A stretch of DNA of 64,000 nt from Posidonia oceanica (GCA_037176725.1 JAZBRS010000076.1:124825001-124889000); one strand, 5' to 3'. Shown: positions 30,046-40,984, counted from the first letter of the stretch. Made by a program: numbers and translations. The notes: generated by a model not told the origin, from the letters alone.

Positions 30046-30375
30046 CTGAGGGCATCCAAGCATACTCACCCATCCAAGCATACTCATTCTATCCAAGCAT
30101 ACTCATCCTATCCAAGCATACTCATTTATCTAAGCATACTCACCTATCCAAGCATACTCATTCTATCCAAGCATACTCATCCTATCCAAGCATACTCATT
30201 TATCTAAGCATACTCACCCATCCAAGCATACTCATTCTATCCAAGCATACTCATCCTATCCAAGCATACTCATTTATCTAAGCATACTCACCTATCCAAG
30301 CATACTCATTCTATCCAAGCATACTCATCCTATCCAAGCATACTCATTTATCTAAGCATACTCACCCATCCAAGC
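30046..30375 (+). repeat. Tandem array of 18-19 bp units (ATCCAAGCATACTCA)
   Basis: About 17 units of ATCCAAGCATACTCAyyy. The last 3-4 bases and a C/T change in ATCTAAG recur in a fixed order of four units, giving a higher-order period of about 74 bp repeated roughly four times. Confidence 0.9.
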
Positions 30376-30775
30376 ATAATACTCATCATCATGAGCACAG
30401 CACTTGCATCCTGCATACGAGCATCCTCTTTCATTCCTTCCCTCTTCCATCAATCTCTCCGCTCTACAACACGCTCAGGCCCTGAGGCAGTACTTCTCCC
30501 CAGCAGAGCGCATTGACGACACTCAAGCTGTGCCGGTCCAGATCTCCGGCCGGCCCTCGCCCCTGCATTCGCCGGACTGCTGCATATCCCCTTTGCTTAT
30601 CTGTGCTTAACTACCATGTTCTGTTATCAAGTGCTGAATGCATATGGAACTACTTTATCAGCCTCTGTTTCTGTTTATTGTCAAAGAATATACGCCTGCG
30701 AGATCTGACTGTTTATTGATAGCAGGTACTTTCAAGCTTCTGCAGCTATCTGCCTGTCCCTTTGCAATCAGCGTA
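30376..30775 (+). other. Spacer before the mobile-domain ORF
   Basis: No clear gene. The reading frame of the ORF below is open back to 30638, but the level-1 comparison favours the later start. Confidence 0.55.
30720..30727 (+). promoter_or_regulatory. Candidate 3' splice site upstream of the mobile-domain ORF
   Basis: GATAGCAG|GTACTT lies 50 bp before the ATG at 30776. The level-1 copy has GATTACAG|GTACCT at the equivalent distance (junction 2250/2249, minus strand). Splicing from an upstream donor would give a subgenomic mRNA for this ORF. The donor was not identified. Confidence 0.4.
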
Positions 30776-31978
30776 ATGGGCTTTCCTACTCTGCTAACTC
30801 CTGCACACTGCTCGGCAGCCCTGCGAGAATGGATCAGCAGGCTCACTCTACAAGACTGTGAACAGCTGCGCCTATGGGGCATACCAACCAAGCTGCTGAA
30901 GGCCGCTGATGTGGAGGTCAGCCGCCACCTTCTGTGTGCCGCCGCAAGATTCTGGAAGCCGGTGCATCATGTCTTCCGTTTCAACAAGACTGAGCTGACA
31001 CCCACACTGGAAGAGGTGCGTTGGATCTGCGGCTTTTCCAAGATCCTGGGGCCGCCTGTTTTCATGAGGCGAGATGGATATCTCAAGGTCCTGAGCCAGC
31101 TAACTGGGCTCCCCACTCGAACCTGCCAACAGAAACTAATCTGCACCAGTGGGCCTGAACCTATGCTTCGCCTTGCGCACTTCGATGATATCATGAACAA
31201 GCGCGCAGAACTCGGAGATGAGCTGTGGCTCCGAGGATTTGTTATCCGCTTCCTAGGCGAGCTGATCTTTACTCATGGCCGACTGACAGTGGCCATCGAG
31301 GTTGCAGAGATTGCATTAGCAGTGGTGACCCAGCACATAGACCTGGCACCAGTTGTCCTAGCAGAGACCTATCGCGGGCTGGACCGCATCTCTCATCGCT
31401 GCCGCCACTTCCACGGTTGCGGAGCACTCATACAAGTCTGGCTAACCGCACACTTAGAAATGGACCTTCTGCGCCCTCAAGTGCATGCTTTCGAAGCTTA
31501 CTGCAGCAGCGCCCGTGCCAAGACAGAAAAGAGCGTCAAAGAAGTATTCGAGAAGCTATCAGCACTGACTGACAACGCTATAACCTGGCGTATTGTCCCC
31601 TCTGCAGCAGAGCCATTCACTGTCTTCTTCAGCGCGCGTGACGCGCGGCTGATCATTCTACCAGGCTTCACAGCGGGCGTAGAGTACCATCCAATCAGGG
31701 TCATGCGCCAGTTCGGCTTCCGGCAGGGCGCCTTCATTGACAGTACAGCGCCCGAGCTTCTACAGATGTACCCTCTCAGCACAACTGCCCCGACCAAGAA
31801 GCTTGCTAGTCTGATGCAGCATGGGCTCCAATCTACAGACATTGCAGCTGTGAGAGGTGTAGGATGCACCCCTGAGTATGAAGCTGAAGTCCAACAGCTC
31901 TGGCCTATCACTGAAATTCCGCCAGGCGGCCCTTTGTTTCCCGACTCCCGGCAGTCGAAGAAGGCCCGAGTTGACTAG
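30776..31978 (+). CDS. Plant-mobile-domain/DUF7745-like protein carried by the retrotransposon
   Basis: 400 residues plus stop, intact. Start chosen at MGFPTLLTPAHC because the level-1 copy starts at the aligned Met; an in-frame Met at 30638 would add 46 residues. Features: LREWISRLTLQDCEQLRLWG, LLKAADVEVSRHLLCAAARF, FWKPVHHVF, ELTPTLEEVRWICGF, a Cys/His-containing HRCRHFHGCG segment, LTAHLEMDLLRPQ, and a C-terminal LWPITEIPPGGP followed by a basic KKARVD tail. The LTPTLEE-type motif and tryptophan pattern fit the plant mobile domain (PMD/MAIN-MAIL) and DUF7745 families, which are often carried by plant retroelements. No signal peptide or membrane segment. Function in the element is unknown. 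That it survives intact while gag-pol is interrupted is notable. Confidence 0.75.
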   Translation: MGFPTLLTPAHCSAALREWISRLTLQDCEQLRLWGIPTKLLKAADVEVSRHLLCAAARFWKPVHHVFRFNKTELTPTLEEVRWICGFSKILGPPVFMRRDGYLKVLSQLTGLPTRTCQQKLICTSGPEPMLRLAHFDDIMNKRAELGDELWLRGFVIRFLGELIFTHGRLTVAIEVAEIALAVVTQHIDLAPVVLAETYRGLDRISHRCRHFHGCGALIQVWLTAHLEMDLLRPQVHAFEAYCSSARAKTEKSVKEVFEKLSALTDNAITWRIVPSAAEPFTVFFSARDARLIILPGFTAGVEYHPIRVMRQFGFRQGAFIDSTAPELLQMYPLSTTAPTKKLASLMQHGLQSTDIAAVRGVGCTPEYEAEVQQLWPITEIPPGGPLFPDSRQSKKARVD

Positions 31979-32279
31979 GCCCTTGTGCAACTATCATATG
32001 GTCTTCTTTCAGACTATGCTGTACATCTTCTGGCCTGCCACAGGCATTATACTCACCAAGCTTTATCAATGAAAAAAACTGTTTCTGCTATCTGCTTGCA
32101 CTTCAAGACTGTTCAATGCATTGCATATTCATTATCATCATCATCTCGGGCCCTCTGGCCAGACTTGCAGCCATCACAATGCAGCAAAGTCCCCAGCACC
32201 CAATCCGGAGTATTTGCGGACCCGCGTCGTCGAGATATGCCATCTGGCATCCCCAGCTGGTCGCCCCTAGCTGGATCAT
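31979..32279 (+). other. 3' UTR between the mobile-domain ORF and the satellite blocks
   Basis: Non-coding, nothing recognisable apart from the first partial 83-bp repeat at its end. Confidence 0.55.
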
Positions 32280-32935
32280 CATCCTACTCAGCTGATCATC
32301 CCTAGCTGAGTCCCCTGCGGGCTGGCACCCCAAACTGCTCGGCGAAAGGTCCGTCAACCTGTCATCCTCCTCAGCTGATCATCCCCAGCTGAGTCCCCTG
32401 CGGGCTAGCACCCCAAACTGCTCGACGAAAGGTCCGTCAACCTGTCATCCTCCTCAGCTGATCATCCCCAGCTGAGTCCCCTGTGGGCTGGCACCCCAAA
32501 CTGCTCGGCGAAAGGTCCGTCAACCTGTCATCCTCCTCAGCTGATCATCCCCAGCTGAGTCTCCAGCGGGCTGGCACCCCAAACTGCTCGGCGAAAGGTC
32601 CGTCAACCTGTCATCCTCCTCAGCTGATCATCCCCAGCTGAGTCCCCTGCGGGCTGGCACCCCAAACTGCTCGGCGAAAGGTCCGTCAACCTGTCATCCT
32701 CCTCAGCTGATCATCCCCAGCTGAGTCTCCTGCGGGCTGGCACCCCAAACTGCTCGGCGAAAGGTCCGTCAACCTGTCATCCTCCTCAGCTGATCATCCC
32801 CAGCTGAGTCTCCAGTGGGCTGGCACCCCAAACTGCTCGGCGAAAGGTCTGTCAACTTGTCATCCTCCTCAGCTGATCATCCTCAGCTGAGTCCCTAGCG
32901 GGCTGGTACCCCAAACTACTCGTCTGACAAGCACG
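32280..32935 (+). repeat. 83-bp tandem repeat, about eight copies
   Basis: The unit contains CAGCTGATCATCCCCAGCTG (inverted repeat CAGCTG...CAGCTG), then GCGGGCTGGCACCCCAAACT and CGAAAGGTCCGTCAACCTGTC. The spacing of successive TCAGCTGATC copies is exactly 83 bp in the middle of the array. The module GGGCTxGCACCCCAAACTGCTC resembles the level-0 phrase GGGCTAGCAGCCCTAACTGC at 52508-52820. Confidence 0.92.
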
Positions 32936-32946
32936 ACAATCTTGTC
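32926..32946 (+). other. Hairpin GACAAG / CTTGTC
   Basis: Arms at 32926-32931 and 32941-32946, loop CACGACAAT. A member of the covarying hairpin series described in the findings. Confidence 0.7.
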
Positions 32947-32984
32947 ATCACCCTCTGCTTTCGATGCCAAGGACGCGTTGGCCA

Positions 32985-33013
32985 GCCCCTGGTGTCATCC
33001 CGACACCAGGGGC
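32985..33013. other. Perfect 12-bp inverted repeat GCCCCTGGTGTC / GACACCAGGGGC
   Basis: Arms 32985-32996 and 33002-33013 with loop ATCCC, followed by ATCTTTT. Counterparts at 511-538, 52697-52726 and 53362-53389. Confidence 0.85.
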
Positions 33014-33079
33014 ATCTTTTGATTGCCCCTTGGTATCATTCTTCCCCTCTTTCCCCTATGATATTCCTGGTGTCATAGG

Positions 33080-33765
33080 ATGATTTCTTCTCATCATTAC
33101 CTCACCCCCTCTTTCTCATCACGATCTCACCCCCCTCTTTATCTCATCATTACCTCACCCCCTCTTTGCCGGCCGATAAGTCCGATATCTTATCAATCAA
33201 TCATTCTCATCATGATCTCATCCCCTCTTTAGCAACAATTCTCATCATTACCTCATCCCCCTCTTTATCTCATCATTACCTCACCCCCTCTTTGCCGGCC
33301 GATAAGTCCGATATCTTATCAATCAATCATTCTCATCATGATCTCATCCCCTCTTTAGCAATAATTCTCATCATGATCTCATCCCCTCTTTAGCAACAAT
33401 TCTCATCATTACCTCATCCCCCTCTTTATCTCATCATTACCTCATCCCCCTCTTTATCTCATCATGATCCCATCCCCCTCTTTAGCAATAATTCTCATCA
33501 TGATCTCATCCCCTCTTTAGCAATAATTCTCATCATGATCTCATCCCCTCTTTAGCAACAATTCTCATCATTACCTCATCCCCCTCTTTATCTCATCATT
33601 ACCTCATCCCCCTCTTTATCTCATCATGATCCCATCCCCCTCTTTAGCAATAATTCTCATCATGATCTCATCCCCCTCTTTAGCAGTGACTCTCATCATG
33701 ATCTCATCTCCCTCTTTATCAATAATTCTCATCATGATCTCATCCCCTCTTATCAAACAATCAAT
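33080..33765 (+). repeat. Pyrimidine-rich tandem repeats (CTCATCATGATCTCATCCCC)
   Basis: Units of about 28-32 bp built from CTCATCATxAxCTCATCCCCCTCTTTA. Two copies of a CCGGCCGATAAG hairpin module are inserted (33169-33194 and 33293-33318). Confidence 0.88.
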
Positions 33766-34690
33766 CACATTCTAGGCTGATATCCGAAACTATCAAACAA
33801 TCAAGCACTCTCAGGCTGATATCCTAAACTATCTGCTTTCAGGCTGATAACCTAAACTATCATCTGGGCCGATCCATGGTTGGCCCACAGTTGTGTTATA
33901 TGGCTGACATCCAGTAACTGTCCCTTGCAATTGCAGTTTCCAGTTGATAGGTCTGTAAACTATCCTCCAGTTGATAGGTCTGTAAACTATCCACCAGTTG
34001 ATAGGACTGTAAACTATCGCTAGGCTAATATCCTAAACTATCACCAGCAATTGCATTATACGGCTGATATCCAGTAACTATCCTTCATCATTGTGCGTTT
34101 CCAGTTGATAGGTCTGTAAACTATCCGCCAGTTGATAGGTCTGTAAACTATCCGCCAGTTGATAGGTCTGTAAACTATCTGCCAGTTGATAGGACTGTAA
34201 ACTATCACGCGCAATCATGTTATACGGCTGACACCCAGTAACTGTCCCTCGCAATGCTGTTTCCAGTTGATAGGGCTGTAAACTATCCTCCAGTTGATAG
34301 GTCTGTAAACTATCCACCGGTTGACAGGACCGTAAACTGTCGCTCCAGTTGATAGACTGTAAACTATCCGGCATTTGCGTTATACGGCTGATATCCAGTA
34401 ACTATCACTCATGGTTTGTGGCTTCCAGTTGATAGGTCTGTAAACTATCCGCCAGTTGATAGGTCTGTAAACTATCCGCCAGTTGATAGGTCTGTAAACT
34501 ATCCGCCAGTTGATAGGACTGTAAACTATCCCACACAACCATGTTATACGGCTGATATCTAGTAACTATCACTCACAACTGCTTCCGGTTGACAGGACCG
34601 TAAACTGTCATTCCAGGCTGATAACCTAAACTATCACTCCCGATTGATAGGACCGTAAACTATCCGGACGATAAGCCCGTCACCTTATCA
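33766..34690 (+). repeat. 27-bp hairpin satellite (CCAGTTGATAGGTCTGTAAACTATCCG)-type array with interspersed variants
   Basis: Runs of a 27-bp unit holding GATAG-GTCTGTAAA-CTATC are separated by blocks with ACGGCTGATATCCAGTAACT followed by ATC. Variants change both stem arms together (GACAG/CTGTC at 34323-34341 and 34591-34609; GATAAG/CTTATC at 34670-34689). Some frames stay open through the array but are products of the repetition. Confidence 0.92.
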
Positions 34691-35221
34691 CTTTTTTGGC
34701 GTGACCTTGTCCCAGGAAGGCAAAGTCACGCAAACCCCTTTTGCGATAGGAGAATTGGCCTCTCTCCCCTCGCGCCTTTTTTTTCTTTTCTGCTAGCTTG
34801 CTCCCCGGGCGAGGACAGGCTGCACCCTGTTTTTCCCTCGCTTTGTCGCGCAAGTCTGGCCTCCCTGCCAGTTCCTCGCGCCACATCGCGCCTTTTTATC
34901 ATTCCTCTTGCATCATCTTAGCACTTCCTCAGCTAGCACTGCATATTACTTTAGCATCATCACCACCACTTGCACAGCATCAGCATCTATTCTAGCTGCA
35001 CTAACTTTTATGCTAACTTCTTGCATTGCATTTGCATTAGCATGCATCGCACTTAGCATCATCCATCGGCACCTAGCATCTTGCATTGCGGCAACGGGCT
35101 ACGATCTTCGGTGCATCCACCGAATAAGTAGCTCACGCCCATAGCAACCCGCTGCTCCCGTCGGTCAGATGGGGTGTCTTGTCAACCCTGAGCAGCGGCC
35201 TTGCTCCGCTTGACCTTGCTC
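34691..35221 (+). other. Terminal 3' UTR of level-2 element
   Basis: Non-coding. Includes CTTGCTCCCCGGGCGAGGACAGG, akin to the level-1 array at 1-480, and GGTGTCTTGTCAACCCTGA, also found before the polypurine tract of level 0 (63713-63733). Confidence 0.6.
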
Positions 35222-35230
35222 AAGGAGGGG
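35222..35230 (+). other. Polypurine tract AAGGAGGGG
   Basis: Followed by CATC and then the 3' LTR at 35235. Level 0 has AGGGAGGGG and CATC in the same position (63743-63755). Confidence 0.85.
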
Positions 35231-35234
35231 CATC

Positions 35235-38200
35235 TGTTGACACCCCATCTTGACAGGCTTGGATCCTTGGAGCCCTCCTGGCGATTGCTGGACTCAAACC
35301 CAAAACCAAACCCTAATCCTCTTCTTTACCCTCCTAAATCAGTCCATCTTGACCTAAGCCTTTACCCCTCTTCCCAAGCTCAAAACCTAACCAAAACCCA
35401 TAGAAAAACCCACCAACACTCACTTAACAAGCCTACCCAAGAACCTAGAAATTTCCAAACCTAGACCATTCCCAAAAACCCTAGAAAACCTAGGCAAAAC
35501 TCACCTTTTTCTACACCTTGAAACCCCTCCAAAACCTTCTTAGAATCAAACCAAAACTTCAGGACCAACACCTCAAACCCTAGACTACCCACTCACCAAT
35601 TTTCACCCCATTCCAAGACCCTTAAGACCCCCTTTCATCCAAATTATCCTTTTCTCTCTCTGGGATTATCATTTTCTCTCTCCTCTCTCTCTCCTGATTA
35701 TCATCTCTCTTTTCATCCCCTTTTTGCCCCTTTTCTGGCCTGACTGTGGGCCCCCTTTGTACTTCTATCCCTTCTCTACCTTATTCCTATTTTTACTTTA
35801 TTTTTAGCCTTTTTCCTGAATTTTAAAAATCATTTCTCTCCAACCTATCTCTTTTCCTTTTATTTCCCTCTTTTCCCCTTTTCCTTCTTCCTTCTCCTTT
35901 CCTTTTCTCTCTTTTGCAAAAATCTATGAAAACCCCTAAAAATCTGTAAAACCCCAAAATATAAAAGAAACAAATCAGAACCCTAAGAAAAACAATTAAA
36001 AAACATTAAACAAGCAATTAAAAACCTAAACTTAACTAAATCAAACTAAAAGGAAAACCAAGCATGTAAGCAAAAAAAATGCAAAACAAATCTAAAGAAA
36101 ACACTGAAAAATCAAGGAAAAAACTAAAATAAAATCAAAACCCACCAAAAGTAAAAAACCCCATCAGAAGAATTAAAAAACAAACCCTAAAAAGAAGAAT
36201 TAAAAATCAAACACTAAAACAAGTAATTAAAGAAGCAAAAGACTTAACCTAACAAACCTAAGAAAAAACAAATTAAAAAACTCAATTAAAAGGAAAAGAA
36301 AAACACATTTAAAAGACTTAAAAACACCCCATCAAACCAGAGAAATCTAACTAAAAACTTCAAGAAAAATCAACAAATAAAAATCAAAGCATAATTTAAA
36401 AGACTTAAGAAAGAAAAAACCCTAAGAAGACTAAAACTTAAAAACCTGAAAACAACCCTGGTTAATACGAAAATAAATCCAAAAAAATCCTAATCAATAT
36501 CCTAAGTGTCCAACAAGGGAAACACAATTTTTAAAACGATTTAAAAAAGGTTTAACAAACATTTAATCAAGTGAAAACCAATTAAAAGCAAAACCAAAAC
36601 CTTAAAACCCTAATCAAGCCCAAAACACACTAATCAACCCAAAATGGCCATTAAAAAATTTAATTAAAATCCTAATTCACATCACAACCTTTCTAATATT
36701 TTTATTTATTTTTAGTTCATTTTTACTTATTTTATTTCCTTACTTTTCCCTCCTTTTCTTTCCCTCTCCTTACTTTCCTTTCTTTCCCATTTTTTTCTCT
36801 GCTGGGCCCAATCCAGCCCGTTTCTCTTTTTCTTTTATTTCTTTTCTTTTTTTCCTTCGGCCCACGGTCCGACCCAGCGCTCCTTCTTCTTCCTTCTTCT
36901 TCCTCGCGCGTCAACCGGTTTTCCTCCCGCGAGCTCGCTGCGACAGTCTTCCCTCCACCCGTTCAAATTCAAGCATCCATCCCGTCGTCTACAGCAGCTC
37001 GCCGCTCCTCCTTCATCTCAGCGGCTTTCCCGGAGCCGGTCACCTCGCCGTCTTCTCTGCTGCAGTGGCCGCCGCTGATTTCAAATTCCCAGCGCACCAG
37101 CAGCAGCTCCTCCTCATTTTTAAGCCCGTTCCTCCTTCAATCCAGTGTGAGCGAACCGTGTGACCTGAGTGAGCAATCGAGCGAGAGCAATCGAGCCATT
37201 AGTGAGGAACCAGAGAGTGGAGAGAATCTCAAAGCAGAATTCCACAGCGATCTTCCCCTCCTGAGCGACCTCCCTTCTCTTTCTCTTCACCTTCCAATTC
37301 CAGAAAAGAGAGAGCGAGAAGAGAGTGTCTGAGGGAGTCTTTGGCATCCCGGAGAGAGGCCACCCATTCCAGAGCAATCTCCACCCGAAGCCTTCTCCGT
37401 TTTCTTCAGAAATTCAGAAAATCCTCCTCTCCTTTTTCCCACAAACCAGCACCACTCCAAGCCTTCATCCTTCTCCCAGTTGTCCCCCCAATCTCACCCA
37501 ACTACCAACCTTCATCTCCCGACATCCCATTGCCTTTTCACCACCTAAAACCGCCCTGAAACTCCACCTAATCACCACTGCAAGCCAACACAACCCATTC
37601 AACAATTCCCTCCACTCCAGTCCGCAACTTTCTTCCAAACTCCACCCAGAGATTCACTGAACCTCCACCTTTCCAGAACACCAGACCTCGAACCCAACCA
37701 TCCACCACAGCCTGCAGACTCCACTACGAACACTTGCCTTCTCCACGCTCTCCAGAAGCCCAATCCAACAATCCAGAATCACTCCCCGAGCCTCCAGCTA
37801 CCTCCCGGAAGGCTCCACCAGCTCCGACGAGCAGCAACACCCTCCCCCCATCTCCAGTCACTTTGCTGAACCCAAAAGGTGCCAGATTCTGCTCCGAGCT
37901 TCGAAGCTTGCGTCCGATCACTCAGGGAGCACCGGAAGCTCGCTCTGAGCCAGCTCCAACCTCCGCAAGCACCCGACAGTCGCCGCTGCAACTGCACGAC
38001 CATCGCCGGCCAGCTCCGACACTGCTGAGGTCGGGAGGACGCACCAGACACGCGAAAAGGTAATTCTTCACCTCCTCAGTTCTCTCTCCTTCCTCTGATG
38101 CTTTCCCGCCGACCAGAACCAGTTCTCCGGCCTTCCTGCTCCGTCCTCGACTCGCCGGTCAGTTCCTCTTCTCCAGCGTCGATCCCCTGATCTCCGGACG

Positions 38201-40979
38201 CTCCGCCTAGCAGAACGGACTCCCGACGATTCCCAGAGCTCCGCACGGTCGCCGGCTACGTCCTCTGCCGTCTCGCGCCTCCCCAAGCCCCCTGTGTCGG
38301 CGGTGGTGAGCGCCGGTGGCTCACTGCTACAGTGCCAGCCACCGCCGGCAAATCACTGTGCATTTACTTTCTTAGTTATAAGATTTCTGTGCAGATATTG
38401 CATGTTTGCCTTAACTTTTTTAATTTTTGCGTTTCAGTCCTCTGTCCATTTAATATGCTTAGTTTTTAATTAAAAACCATGCTAAATTGCTGCTTTTATC
38501 TCTGCTTTTCAGTATTTTCTTTCCAGTCCTTTTACTGTGCTGTGCTGTTGTAACTCTTTGCATTTTAGCCCTTCTGTTTTTTATTTTTGCATATAAGTCC
38601 TGCCCTAAATCAGTTCATTTAATTGCATGCATTTTACCTTATGAAATTGCATTCTGCATCCCTACATGTTTTTGATTTTGCATATAGGTCCATGCACTGT
38701 AGAAACTTAGGTTTTATTTTTTATTTTTGCTTGTTGTATTGCATTTTCTTCCCTCTGTTTCCTGGCATTTGCATTTAGGTCCATTTTAAATGGATAGTAA
38801 CCATTTGCATGCATTTTTGCTTACTGCATTGCATTTTGGCCCCTGTTTTTTTCAGAAATTACACATCAGTCCTTTATCAGTGTTTTCAGAGCATATTTAC
38901 CATACAAAATTGCATATTTGACCCCTGCATGATTCAAAAATCACACATAGGTCCTTGCATCTTTTAAAAACCATGTAAAAAGACTGTTTTGCCCCTAAAG
39001 CTGCATCTTAGCTCCTATGCTTACAAAATTGCATGTAGACCCTCCACTTGCATTCCCAGACTCCCCAGAACCCTGTTTTCTGGAAAATTTGCATTTTAGA
39101 CCCTAGTTTTTTCCAAAATTGCATTCTGATCTCTTTTGTTTTCAAAACTTCTTCCAATGCATACCCTCTTTTCAAATTAGCTTTCTGAGCCTAGTCTTTT
39201 GCAAAATAACCCTCTGCCCTCTCCTGTTTTCAAAACCCTCCTTTGTGGACCCCATCTTTTGTGAAAATTTGCATTTCAGCCCCTTTTCTTTTTCAAAAAT
39301 GCTTTTGAACTCCTGTCTTTTCCAAGTTTGTTCCCCTTGTTTCTTTTTGCTTGTGCATGCATTCTGCATTCATTTAGTCTTGCATTTTAGCATCCTTTTG
39401 CACACACTAAGCACCTTTAGCTCCCCTTCACTTGGGAGGACCTTTTGCACACCCCTAGGACCTCCTGAACACCTAGATCTGCTCTTCTCCCCTATTCTGG
39501 CCTTCCTGCCTTGAAGCTGCGATATCTTCCGATCCGGCCGTTGGATCTTCCCAAGCAAGCTGCCCAGGCGACCGCAGCAAAGCGCTCTTCAGCATGGACC
39601 AAGCAGATCTCAGATCAGGCTCCTAGATTTCCAGGTATGTCCTCCTGAACCCCTGCATTGCATTCATTTGCATGCCATTTGCATAGTTTTCCTCGTTTTC
39701 GATTTTTGTTTCTTTGAGCATGTAGAATAGGGCCTCCTCTTCTTGTCTATCAGCTCAGATCTCCATTTCGCGTTTCCCTATGTGTTTTGTGTTGAGTTTT
39801 CCCTGGATTTACCACTTAATGTGACTTTCTTTCCCCTTTTCCACGATCGGATCGCATCGCGAGCTTTGGGCAGCATGCGAGACACACCGTGGAACGGTTC
39901 AGTGGGAAATGGTCGCAAAAGAGGTGGTAATCCCCCCGTTTGCTCACTCTCCCCTTTGTAGGTCTTCACACCTACTCTGTGTGGCCCCGAACAGCGCCTG
40001 TTCTCACACATGCGTTGTTCTGCTTCTCCTCTTACTGCTTCTAATCTTTTCCTTGCATTTGCATTCGCACAGCTTTCCGAGGTTTTATCTTGTAGCTTTT
40101 GGCACCGTTTTGCGTGCCTGCTCTCGTTTCGGCACCGTTTTGCGTGCCTGCTTCGTCTTTCGCGTCGTTTTGCACGCTCGCCCTGTTTTGGCACAGTTTT
40201 GCGTGCCCGTCATCATCTTTTGCACCGATTTGCGTGCCGCCTTGCTTTCTCGCCCGTTTTGCGTGCCGACCTTGTCTTTTTGCACCGTTTTGCGCGCTTT
40301 CTTGTTTTTCGCCTCATTTTGCGTGTTTTACGCCATTTTCTCTTGCATGTCGTTCGCATTGCATGGTTTTACCGTTGTTTTGCTTTTTCGCCTGCATTTG
40401 CATATAGGGCTGTGATGCTTACTGCCTGGAGTCCTCACGAGCCAGGTTTCGCCCGGTTCGGAACACAGACAGCGTAGCTGAGCACTTAGACAGCACGTTT
40501 ACTTCCTTGCCCTGCATCTCTCTACTTAGAGCACACCTTGAGCATTCATTTAGGCATTCATAGGCACATAGGCATTCAACCCTGCATTTCCCTGCGTATG
40601 CGAGCGTAAGCCTAGAAAGACCGATTCTCGGGCGTGTCGGGGGTGCCTAACACCTTCCCCGCACGTAACAGGAGTCCTTGCCCTGTCTTTTGGCCCGCAA
40701 TAACCATACTGCCCTTATCCTAGGCTAGAGTCATCTCATTTGCATGTATTTGCATTTGTTTCCTTTGCATTGCTTTGCTTTGCATTTCTTGCTTGGTTTT
40801 GCGTGTTAATTCACGCTTTCCCTCGGTTTTCCTTGTCTCCCGTTAATAGACATGATGGCGACTCTGATTTGTCTTATCTTTCTCTTTTCTCCTCGATTTT
40901 AAGCGTTTTTGAGTCGAGCCTCTTCCTCGGATCCAATCGCCACTAAATAGCGAGCCTGATTCCGATCGGGATCGCTACA
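35235..40979 (+). repeat. 3' LTR of level-2 element (5,745 bp)
   Basis: Same termini and section order as the 5' LTR, with only scattered substitutions and a few indels where I compared them. TATA-like site at 37117-37124, conserved block at about 40612-40681, PBS-like TGGCGACTC at 40856-40864. It ends CTACA at 40979, next to the CTGTG duplication. Confidence 0.95.
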
Positions 40980-40984
40980 CTGTG
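40980..40984. repeat. Target-site duplication CTGTG, right copy
   Basis: Matches 13120-13124. Confidence 0.95.

Larger units (their letters stand above)
13125..40979 (+). mobile_element. Complete 27.9-kb Tat/Ogre-type Ty3/Gypsy retrotransposon (level 2)
   Basis: Both LTRs begin TGTTGACACCCC and end GATCGCTACA, and the element is flanked by perfect 5-bp CTGTG duplications. Internal order: PBS, leader, gag, protease, RT, RNase H, archaeal-type RNase H, integrase, mobile-domain ORF, four tandem-repeat blocks, polypurine tract. Dual RNase H, tRNA-Arg-like PBS, LTRs over 5 kb and an extra 3' ORF are known traits of the Tat/Ogre clade. The LTRs differ by few substitutions and a few small indels in the stretches I aligned by eye, which marks a young insertion, although gag-pol is interrupted. 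Confidence 0.95.

Noticed and set aside
33080..34690. CRISPR-like appearance (short repeats with intervening sequence)
   Set aside because: The units are contiguous satellites within a plant retrotransposon; intervals are variant repeats, not unique spacers, and there are no cas genes.
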